Positions 1 through 5,296 of a stretch of DNA of 6,411 nt are shown here, in pieces (position 1 is the stretch's first letter; every line of letters begins with the position of its first letter). This DNA comes from Caldilineaceae bacterium (GTDB lineage Bacteria; Chloroflexota; Anaerolineae; Caldilineales; Caldilineaceae), in NCBI GenBank assembly GCA_012032975.1, contig JAAUPU010000185.1, positions 1 to 6,411 of the forward strand, given 5' to 3'. Position numbers and translations under genes: made by a program. The notes under the pieces were generated by a model, which searched no databases, was not told the origin of the DNA, and saw nothing but the letters and a program-made list of their open reading frames with translations.

Positions 1-278
1 ATGCTTGCCGCGCGCGCGGCGATGGCTTGCTCTGCATGGAATCCGCTGGGCGTGCAGATGCAGATCACATCCACCCGTTCGTCGGCGAGGGTCTCTTCGT
101 AGCTGCCACAGGGGACGTCAAATTTGGCCGACATGGCCTCGAAACGTTGCGGATCGTAGTGGCTGACCGCGACCAATTCCGCGCCTAAATCGGCGTTGGC
201 AAGCACCGCTTTCTGATGGTATTCGGCTACCATGCCAGTGCCCAAAAGGGCGAATCCGAGCCGCTGTTTCGATGCCAT
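1..278 (-). CDS. Gfo/Idh/MocA-family NAD(P)-dependent oxidoreductase, N-terminal part (gene runs off the window)
   Basis: The reverse strand from 278 downwards reads MASKQRLGFALLGTGMVAEY and continues open to the window edge, giving 92 codons. Residues 13-18 (GTGMVA) form the glycine-rich turn of a Rossmann fold, preceded by a hydrophobic beta strand. Residues near 72-84 (VICICTPSGFHAE) match the conserved 'TP...H' segment that follows the fourth strand in this family. These two landmarks at the expected spacing identify the NAD(P)-binding domain; the C-terminal substrate-binding domain is outside the window, so the sugar or other polyol substrate cannot be named. The ATG at 278-276 is chosen because an AGGA ribosome-binding sequence lies at 288-285, six bases upstream. 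The gene lies about 500 bp downstream of the phasin-like gene and beyond its terminator, so it probably has its own promoter (candidate at 548-519). No frame break is seen. Confidence 0.88.
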   Translation of the reverse strand, partial: MASKQRLGFALLGTGMVAEYHQKAVLANADLGAELVAVSHYDPQRFEAMSAKFDVPCGSYEETLADERVDVICICTPSGFHAEQAIAARAAS

Positions 279-306
279 GACGAGTCCTGCTTTCTGTTCA
301 ATGGGA

Positions 307-342
307 TTGGCTTCGCGATGGGTTTGGCTTCGCGATGGGTTT
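307..342. repeat. 17-bp tandem repeat, two copies
   Basis: The unit TTGGCTTCGCGATGGGT occupies 307-323 and is repeated without change at 324-340, followed by two more matching bases. It sits 29 bp upstream of the oxidoreductase start codon, inside what would be its 5' leader. The perfect identity suggests a recent duplication; no function can be assigned. Confidence 0.85.
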
Positions 343-374
343 CTATTCCCCCTCTGCAACGAAACCACGAATTA

Positions 375-401
375 CACGGAACCGCCTCTGTGGGTTCCGT
401 G
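375..401. other. 9-bp inverted repeat in the oxidoreductase leader, inside a repeat-like 'CCACGAATTACACGG' context
   Basis: CACGGAACC at 375-383 pairs perfectly with GGTTCCGTG at 393-401 around a 9-base loop. The flank at 366-380 (CACGAATTACACGGA) resembles a motif I recall as scattered through intergenic regions of many environmental genomes; that comparison is from memory. There is no T-run on either side, so it is not a standard terminator. It would be transcribed about 100 bases upstream of the oxidoreductase start if the promoter at 548-519 is used. Confidence 0.5.
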
Positions 402-518
402 CCATCCGTACTTGACCTGAAGAACCTACGATGGAATCAAGGCAATGAGTCTCGCCGTGATCAGGCCCACGCCATCTGTTGAATGTTGCCTCATCCGGTC
501 GAAGGCGCAGGTGACGGC

Positions 519-548
519 ATTATACGCGGGGCGCAAACGGAGCACCAA
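519..548 (-). promoter_or_regulatory. Candidate sigma-70-type promoter for the oxidoreductase gene
   Basis: On the minus strand a perfect TATAAT occurs at 524-519, preceded after 18 bp by TTGGTG at 548-543, which matches the -35 consensus in its first three bases only. The position is about 240 bp upstream of the oxidoreductase ATG and downstream of the phasin-like gene's terminator, where a promoter is needed. The -10 is convincing and the -35 is weak, so this remains a candidate. Confidence 0.4.
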
Positions 549-698
549 ATCTGACTCCAATACCCATTGCTGAAGCCACAGCCACGATTGATCGAATGAC
601 AAGGCAGGAGGGTGAACGTGCGACCCGCCCTGTCAGAATGACAGGTATTCATGATTCTTGCTTGGCCTGGCAATTGGCATAACTTCCGGAGGGATAGC

Positions 699-730
699 AA
701 AGGGGCAGACCGATCGCGGTCTGCCCCTTT
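699..730 (-). terminator. Strong intrinsic terminator of the phasin-like gene (nearly symmetric, possibly bidirectional)
   Basis: AAAGGGGCAGACC at 699-711 pairs perfectly with GGTCTGCCCCTTT at 718-730, and the G712-C717 pair extends the stem to 14 bp around a four-base loop. The stem is G/C-rich inside and A/T at its base, so transcripts in either direction end the stem with a short U run (UUUGC on minus, UUUGU on plus). It lies 55 bp past the stop codon of the phasin-like gene. As no plus-strand gene ends here, the working direction is taken as minus. Confidence 0.8.
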
Positions 731-785
731 GTAATCCCTGTCGCTAGAACAGCTGTTGAGCGAGCTGTTACCTGTAGGAACCGTG

Positions 786-1391
786 CTACGCGGCTTCGGG
801 CGACGTCAACTCTTCCAGCCGCTGTTCGACCTCGCGCAGCACCGTGACCCGGTTCTTGTGGGCCATTTCATAGGCCTGCAAGGTTTCCAATGCCTCCAGG
901 TTGTCGAACAGTTTCACCCGCTCGATCACCTCAGCGGCGGTCAGTTCCATGTAGCCTTCAAAGGGCGCCGCCATGGCTTCTTCGACGCGCTCGATCTGGA
1001 TCTCACCTGGTTCGTCGGCGATCGACGGCTTGCTGCCAAAGCCGACCCGGTTGAGGATTTTCTCGACCTCTTGTTCGACTGTCTTGCTGCTCTCGCCGAC
1101 ATCCTTGGCCACTCGATTCTTGATCTTCATGGCTTCGTCGGTGGTCTGATCGCGCAGCTTGTTGATTTCGTCGAAGAATTTCTGCTCGATCTCTTCGCCG
1201 CGGTCCTCGGCCTTGTCGAGCAGCTTTGCGCCATCTTCCCATAGCCACACGCCTGCGTCATAGGCCATACCAGCCATGCCGACGGAGATCAGGAAGGCGC
1301 GCCGACCGGTGGTGCGCACATGCTTGACCGCGTCTTCGGCCTGTTCTTGTACATTGCGCAGGTTGATATCTACGTTTACTTTGGTGTTCAT
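786..1391 (-). CDS. Phasin-like (PHA granule-associated / lipid-inclusion type) helical protein, 201 aa
   Basis: The product is a soluble, highly charged, almost wholly helical protein. Residues 1-30 are a polar helix; residues 32-50 are hydrophobic and small-residue rich (AFLISVGMAGMAYDAGVWL), followed by an amphipathic charged run with 'EDGAKLLDKAEDRGEE', the pattern seen in PhaF/PhaI phasins where the helix coats polyester granules. Residues 75-120 are coiled-coil-like. The C-terminal 50 residues (LTAAEVIERVKLFDNLEALETL..YEMAHKNRVTVL) form a distinct helical module that I recall from actinobacterial and Chloroflexota proteins. The ATG at 1391-1389 is chosen over the ATG at 1418 because GGAG stands six bases upstream of it (1401-1398), whereas the nine extra residues of the longer form would include that ribosome-binding site. 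The gene is monocistronic: consensus promoter and operators upstream, strong terminator downstream. A granule-coating role is inferred; another structural or stress role is possible. No pha synthase gene is in the window. Confidence 0.6.
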   Translation of the reverse strand: MNTKVNVDINLRNVQEQAEDAVKHVRTTGRRAFLISVGMAGMAYDAGVWLWEDGAKLLDKAEDRGEEIEQKFFDEINKLRDQTTDEAMKIKNRVAKDVGESSKTVEQEVEKILNRVGFGSKPSIADEPGEIQIERVEEAMAAPFEGYMELTAAEVIERVKLFDNLEALETLQAYEMAHKNRVTVLREVEQRLEELTSPEAA

Positions 1392-1404
1392 TTTAGACTC
1401 CTTT
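1389..1404 (-). promoter_or_regulatory. Ribosome-binding site deciding the start of the phasin-like gene
   Basis: Reading minus, AAAGGAG is followed by TCTAAA and then ATG at 1391-1389. It is a near-perfect Shine-Dalgarno sequence at ideal spacing and fixes the start at 1391 rather than the upstream ATG at 1418. Confidence 0.85.
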
Positions 1405-1454
1405 ATCAGCGCCCGCACGGGGCAGCGACAGAACTGCGAAAATCTGTGGCGTTG

Positions 1455-1472
1455 TAGCCATCCTATTGGCTA
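1455..1472. other. Small hairpin in the leader of the phasin-like gene
   Basis: TAGCCA at 1455-1460 pairs with TGGCTA at 1467-1472 around a six-base loop, directly next to O2 and within the first bases of the predicted transcript. It could stabilise the 5' end of the mRNA; the stem is short and this may be chance. Confidence 0.35.
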
Positions 1473-1487
1473 TGACGCACTGCGTTA
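1473..1487 (+). promoter_or_regulatory. Operator-like dyad O2 at the transcription start
   Basis: The plus strand reads TGACGCACTGCGTTA, identical to O1 on the other strand, so O1 and O2 form a perfect 15-bp inverted repeat with an 11-bp spacer (1488-1498) that holds most of the -10 box. The centre of this copy is at 1480, 26 bp from that of O1, about two and a half helical turns. It begins at the predicted transcription start, the classic place for a repressor site. Confidence 0.7.
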
Positions 1488-1494
1488 CAAAAGG

Positions 1495-1523
1495 ATTATA
1501 ACGCAGTGCGTCACGATTGTCAA
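1495..1523 (-). promoter_or_regulatory. Perfect-consensus sigma-70 promoter of the phasin-like gene
   Basis: On the minus strand TTGACA (1523-1518) and TATAAT (1500-1495) are separated by exactly 17 bp (1517-1501). Both hexamers match the housekeeping consensus at all six positions. Transcription should start near 1489-1487, giving a leader of about 97 bases before the ATG at 1391. The spacer carries one copy of the operator-like dyad. The -35 box begins 30 bp after the stop codon of the M42 peptidase, so the promoter fills the whole gap between the two genes. Confidence 0.88.
1499..1513 (-). promoter_or_regulatory. Operator-like dyad O1 in the promoter spacer, overlapping the -10 box
   Basis: On the minus strand the site reads TGACGCACTGCGTTA. 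Its core ACGCA-C-TGCGT is itself a near palindrome with centre at 1506. It fills the spacer between -35 and -10 and overlaps the first two bases of TATAAT, so a bound dimer would block RNA polymerase. The size and symmetry fit a TetR/AcrR-type operator, but the regulator is not encoded in the window. Confidence 0.7.
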
Positions 1524-1553
1524 GAGGATTTCGCCGCGATTTTTCCACGCTCT

Positions 1554-2597
1554 CTACTCGTGCGACGTCCCTACAAACTGGACCAAGGTTTTGACCACGT
1601 TGTCGAATACAGAGAGGCGCGCGACTTCGTAGCCGTGGCTGTTTTCGCGCACATGCCCAAAGCAGGCGATCCGGTAGGCTCCGCCGCTGGTATAGACCAG
1701 ACTGGCATCGCTGGCTGCGCTCTCATAGGCGACGGGCTGCAATTCGGTACCCGCGTCCGCGCCGCCGCACAGAGCGCCTGGACCAGGCGTTGGTCATAGT
1801 GCGCCGTCCGGTCTTTGCTCCAGATGCCTGGCCGACTGTCCAGAACTAGCGGTGCGCCTGGTGGCATGGGGCAGCCATCAATGGCGATGAAGGTCTCTGG
1901 TTGTAGCCGTTGGGCTAGCACTTTGGCGCCATGACCACCGCCTTCCTCGTGTACTGTGAACGCCACCACGGTCGGGTGATGAGGCATGATCTGCCCACGT
2001 TTGAGGGCTTCTAGCAGGAGCAGCAGGGCCACAACGCCCATGCGATCGTCGAATGTCCACGCACCGACCAGTGGGTCGGTGGGGTCGCCAAAGACGATCG
2101 GCCCACAGACCCCCCTGACCGGGACCGCGGTGGAGCCAGGTCGGATACCCGCTGCGGCCAACTGCGACGGCGTCAACCCGGTGATCACACGTGTGTCCGC
2201 CCAGGTGACGGCGCTCGCACCTGCGGTGGTCGAATGGGTCGAACCCATGGAGAGGATGCCCTGGATCGATCCGTGGTCGCCCAGCACTTCCACAGGCCCC
2301 TCGCCCAGCTTCCAGGGGTGGAGACCACCACTGCGCGCCACCTGCAACGAACCGTCCGCATCGATCGATGTGACCACCATGCCGATCTCGTCCATGTGAG
2401 CCGCGAAACAGCAGAGCGGTGCGTCAGGGTCGCGGCCTGCCAAATGGACGACCACATTGCCCGCGCCGTCCGTGTTGTGGGCATAGCCCCATTCGTCCAG
2501 CTTGCGACGGATTAGAGCGGCGACTTGCTCTTCGCGCCAGTCGGGGATGGCACAGAGAGCAGCTCGGTGAAAAGTGAAAGCGGATCGGTTGGGGCAT
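1554..2597 (-). CDS. M42-family dinuclear metal aminopeptidase/glutamyl-aminopeptidase-type hydrolase, interrupted by three frame breaks
   Basis: Pieced together, the protein is about 348 residues, the usual M42 length. It starts near MPPTDPLSLFTELLSVPSPTG, continues REEQVAALIRRKL, and ends GHVRENSHGYEVARLSVFDN...TSHE. Approximate positions in the repaired chain: His68 and Asp70 in AAHMDEIG, metal-bridging Asp184 or 185 in FDDRMG, catalytic and ligand Glu218-Glu219 in HEEGG, Asp241 in AIDG, and the last His ligand in NSHGYE. All active-site residues are kept. The enzyme should be a cytoplasmic peptidase removing N-terminal residues from peptides; M42 relatives also include cellulase-like annotations of doubtful meaning. 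The ATG at 2597-2595 has AGGAGA at 2608-2603. The body is open in one frame from about 2537 to 1772; the N-terminal 20 residues and C-terminal 65 residues lie in other frames. Breaks fall near 2591-2594, 2533-2538 and 1757-1775, and each is mended by one added base. The open frame upstream to 2716 only translates the octamer repeats and is not part of the gene. Confidence 0.82.
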
Positions 2598-2605
2598 GGG
2601 TCTCT

Positions 2606-2693
2606 CCTGGGATGGTGGGATGACGGGATGCTGGGATGGTGGGATGACGGGATGGTGGGATGGTGGGATGACGGGATGACGGGATGCTGGGAT
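2606..2693 (+). repeat. Octamer repeat array, 11 units of consensus GNYGGGAT
   Basis: Eleven uninterrupted 8-bp units run in strict phase from 2606 to 2693. Types are GGTGGGAT (four), GACGGGAT (four), GCTGGGAT (two) and a leading CCTGGGAT. GGGAT is invariant, while the first three bases vary among a few states. The first unit contributes part of the ribosome-binding site of the M42 gene (AGG of AGGAGA on the minus strand). It is too short in period and has no spacers, so it is not a CRISPR. Confidence 0.9.
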
Positions 2694-2713
2694 GAAGCGA
2701 CTGGTCGCGCTTC
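2694..2713. other. Hairpin linking the two octamer arrays
   Basis: GAAGCG at 2694-2699 pairs with CGCTTC at 2708-2713 around an eight-base loop. It lies exactly between the two facing octamer arrays and would form the tip of a long imperfect hairpin in which ATGACGGG units pair with CCTGTCAT units through one G-T wobble. Confidence 0.55.
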
Positions 2714-2769
2714 CATGTCACCTTGTCATCCTGTCATCCTGTCATCTTCTCACCTTCCCACCCCTCTAC
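2714..2769 (-). repeat. Second octamer array, consensus CYTGTCAY on plus, inverted relative to the first
   Basis: Seven 8-bp units run in phase: CATGTCAC, CTTGTCAT, CCTGTCAT twice, then decaying CTTCTCAC, CTTCCCAC and CCCTCTAC. Read on the minus strand the best unit is ATGACAGG, one base from ATGACGGG of the first array, so the two arrays face each other. The last unit overlaps the stop codon of the glycosyltransferase at 2768-2766. Confidence 0.75.
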
Positions 2770-4470
2770 TCCATCGGCCATGTAAGCCGACCGAGCGGAA
2801 TCGCGCCGTCGGCGATTTCGGATGCATTGGTGTCGAACGCATCGAGTCGCCGGCCACTGATCGGGTCGTACATCCCGGCGAGCAGGGAGTAGGCGCCCGG
2901 CGGCGTTCCCGGCGGCACCGTGAGTACGTGAGCGTCCGTCACCACCTCACCGCTGATCCAGCGGTTGCTGGCATACCCTTGACCTGGAATTGCATCTGAC
3001 TGGGCGACGATCTGGCCGTTTTCGTCCGTCAGGTGAACAAAGACCTTGTAGCTGTTTTGCGGTGTGGCGCGCGCATGCCACACGAGCGTAACTACAAACT
3101 GGTCTTCACTCGCGCCGTGGTCTATCGACTCCACGCCGACCAACGAGACCTGGCCCGATCCGTCGGTTGCATCCACCAACGTGGCATTGATGGGAAAGAG
3201 CACCTCCGGCAGATCAAAGCGGCGTGTCGAGTCTCCAACCACGATCTCTTCCAGCAACAGGGGGTCGCCCTCACGGTCAATCGGCAGCACTTCCAGTCGA
3301 TATGTACCGGGTTCGATGGCCGCAGGCAGCCGCAGCCGAAGACGGCGACAGATTGCCTCCCCTTCTTCCCAGCGGGCATCGGGCGCAATCTCACCTTCCC
3401 AAAGGAGATACTCTCCGTCAGCATTGGCCACGCGTAAGGCCAGCCGTCGGTCTGTGGGCGAGTCGGCATTCAGTTGGCTCAAGAGATAGAGGTCGACCAG
3501 CAGAGGCGAGCCTGCCTGGAATCCGTCGGCGTAGAGGTCGTGGCCCATCATCCAGAGTTCGGGGTCTAGGGCCGTCTCCATCGGTTTGGACGGATAGAAG
3601 CGCTCCCGTGGGTAGGAGGCAAGAGGCAGAGTCATATAGCCGGCCAGTGCGCTATCGCCCGGCCCGTCTGCGCGAGGCCGGCGCGCATTTTCTTCCGCGT
3701 ATTCATACCAGCCGACCTGTACGCGCACCTGTTCGCCGCCTGCGCACAGATCATCCAGCCACGGTTGATAACGGTCGATGACCCGCTCGCCGGGGGTCCA
3801 GTCTGTAGTGGGATAGCTGCCATTGCCAGGCAGTTTGTCGGTCTGGCCGATGCGCCGATTGTCGATATCCAAAAGGTGGACGAAGCTGGTCAGATCTCGC
3901 GGCATGGGTGAATCGCCGCGCCAGAAGAGCCAGATGTCGCCGTTCTGCTCATCGGCGCTCATGCCGAGCAGCGTGGGCGCCTCGGAAAAGTGCGCAACGC
4001 GCGTCTGCTCCGGTCTGTAATCGGCCGGCCACTCTTCGGCCAGCGGGGCCGACAAGACCACGTTGCTCAACAGCGTCTGACCAAAGCGATCCAGCACCGG
4101 CTCGGCTTCGACGTCGGGCCAGATCTGCGCGGTTCGGCGGGCGCGGTCGATCTGCTCGGAAGGAAAGGCATAGATCGCGCCTTGATCGGGCGGCGGCAGG
4201 ACAATCGTGTCGCTGGTATCCAGCGCTTTGATTGCCATCCCCTTGCGCAGGAGATGAACCGTGGCATGGCGGTCAGCCCAGAGCTGAGAGAGATAGATCT
4301 GGACAGGGCCATCCGCGCCGGCGCGGAAATCCTGCAAGTAGTCGAGCGCATCCAGCTTGTCCGCGTCGTACATATAGTAGACTTCTTCGCTGTTGCCAAA
4401 GACGCCGAAGTAATCATAGACGGTTGAGATCGTGCTGAAGACCAGAATGAAGGTCACTGCGGCGCGCCGA
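2766..4470 (-). CDS. GT39-type glycosyltransferase, segment 3 of 3: last membrane helix and extracytoplasmic beta-sandwich tail
   Basis: This frame carries the C-terminal 567 or so residues of the glycosyltransferase. It opens with a final hydrophobic helix (AVTFILVFSTISTVYDYFGVF, codons about 4458-4394), then a soluble mixed region (EEVYYMYDADKLDALDYLQ) expected outside the membrane. From about 4000 three beta-rich modules follow. The first (about 4000-3620) has TSFVHLLD...QTDKLPGNGSYPT..W.PGERV; the third (about 3200-2780) has KVFVHLTD...QSDAIPGQGYAS.RW.SGEVV ending in GAYSLLAGMYDP. The middle one (about 3550-3235) is more divergent. Such 'FVHL' domains are common after GT39 domains in Chloroflexota. 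An ATG at 4616 opens this frame, but sequence between 4616 and about 4470 is out-of-frame translation of segment 2, so it is not the true start. The stop codon is TAG at 2768-2766. Confidence 0.8.
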
Positions 4471-5296
4471 ACCAGGGAGCAGGTCGCCTGAGCTTGACAA
4501 GCCACGCCAGACCCAATCCTGCGGCCACAAAGAGCGCGGGCAAGGCCGGCATCATGCGCGAATAGTTGGGGGCGGCCTCGCTCAAGATCGACGGAAAGAG
4601 CATGATCAGCGCCCACAGCGCCAGCAAGATCAGCGCATCTACATCGGGGTCACGGTCGGGCTGCTCTGGCGAATCACCGATCTGGCGCCGAGCGCCGCGA
4701 CCGATGCGCATGGCCCACAACGCCAATCCAATGTAGAACGGGATTGCCAGCAAGAGATCAAAGACGGGCCGACCGGCCAGATTGTGTGTCCATTCCCGGT
4801 CGCCCTCCACGCTGAACATGCCCAGGATGTGCAGAAAGTTGTTTGCCAGTGCGCGCAGCGGCGAGTCCCCGCTGACCCGCTCCGCAAAGATAGAGACCTC
4901 GGAAGCGTGGCCAAAGAAGAGTTCAGGATGGCGATAGAACTCGTAGCCGAGCGGGAGGAAGACGAGCACTGCCGCGGCGCCACAGAGCATCAGCCCAACC
5001 AGAGGAGCGTCCAGCACGAAGCGATGGCCGCGTGGCCTTTGCCATGTAAGCCATAGCACATAGGGGACAAGGATGAAGGGCACAAAGCGACCGGCGGGAT
5101 GGGTCCAGACCGCGAGGCCGGTCAGCACACCGCTGACCAGATAGGCGGCCAATCGACGATTCCTGGTTTGGGCATGATTGCCCAGCCAGAACGCGCCGAT
5201 GATGGCGCAGAGGATGACAGGCATCATGATCACGCGGATGCCGTAACGGCTGAAGTGGACATGCCAGAGGCTGATGGCCAGCGTCAGGCTGGCAAC
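4454..5296 (-). CDS. GT39-type glycosyltransferase, segment 2 of 3: membrane core
   Basis: Read from about 5296, the frame begins VASLTLAISLWHVHFSRYGIR, continuing directly from segment 1, and ends at a TGA at 4456-4454 after WLVKLRRPAPWF. It is rich in membrane segments: MMPVILCAIIGAFWLG, AAYLVSGVLTGLAVW, FVPFILVPYVLWLTW, LVGLMLCGAAAVLVFLPL, FDLLLAIPFYIGLALWAM, ALILLALWALIMLFP and LPALFVAAGLGLAWLV. The 'GLAVWTHPAGRFVPF' stretch matches the loop and helix found at this place in bacterial GT39 (PMT/ArnT-like) enzymes, and 'SEAAPNYSRMMPALP' matches the helix-start motif before the last helices. An internal ATG at 5233 is not the true start. The protein should transfer a sugar from a polyprenyl-phosphate donor on the outer face of the membrane; the acceptor is unknown. 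Confidence 0.82.
   Translation of the reverse strand, partial: VASLTLAISLWHVHFSRYGIRVIMMPVILCAIIGAFWLGNHAQTRNRRLAAYLVSGVLTGLAVWTHPAGRFVPFILVPYVLWLTWQRPRGHRFVLDAPLVGLMLCGAAAVLVFLPLGYEFYRHPELFFGHASEVSIFAERVSGDSPLRALANNFLHILGMFSVEGDREWTHNLAGRPVFDLLLAIPFYIGLALWAMRIGRGARRQIGDSPEQPDRDPDVDALILLALWALIMLFPSILSEAAPNYSRMMPALPALFVAAGLGLAWLVKLRRPAPWFGAPQ

Larger units (their letters stand above)
279..698. other. Intergenic region without a credible gene
   Basis: This stretch separates the oxidoreductase start from the terminator of the phasin-like gene. It holds the 17-bp tandem repeat (307-342), the 9-bp hairpin (375-401), the candidate promoter (519-548) and a 7-bp palindrome CCTGTCA-GAA-TGACAGG at 629-645. 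The short open frames here have no ribosome-binding site, no recognisable domain and cross the repeats, so I do not call them genes. No tRNA-like cloverleaf was noticed. Confidence 0.6.

Noticed and set aside
629..645. Palindrome CCTGTCA-GAA-TGACAGG as a terminator or operator
   Set aside because: The stem is 7 bp with a three-base loop and no T-run. It resembles a common scattered 'TGTCATTCTGA' repeat, and no function can be supported.
491..700. Minus-strand open frame of 69 codons in the intergenic region
   Set aside because: It starts inside the terminator stem, crosses the palindrome at 629-645 and overlaps the candidate promoter, and no domain is seen.
756..1244. Plus-strand open frame of 162 codons opposite the phasin-like gene
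   Set aside because: It is the antisense shadow of a gene with a clear promoter, ribosome-binding site and family signature; it has no ribosome-binding site of its own.
1473..1513. Intrinsic terminator of the M42 gene formed by the 15-bp inverted repeat
   Set aside because: There is no U run after the repeat on the minus strand (TAGCCAATAGG follows), and the spacer contains a perfect -10 box. An operator pair explains it better, though the RNA hairpin could still have a secondary effect.
2598..2716. N-terminal extension of the M42 peptidase rich in HP, SS and IPSS repeats
   Set aside because: It is only the translation of the octamer array. The ribosome-binding site and ATG at 2597 are downstream of it, and family N-terminal sequence follows from there.
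2606..2761. CRISPR array
   Set aside because: The period is 8 bp with no unique spacers, and there are no cas genes in the window.
2766..4616. A separate secreted protein starting at the ATG at 4616
   Set aside because: The first 50 codons are out-of-frame translation of the glycosyltransferase membrane core; the frame becomes meaningful only at about 4470 where it continues that protein.
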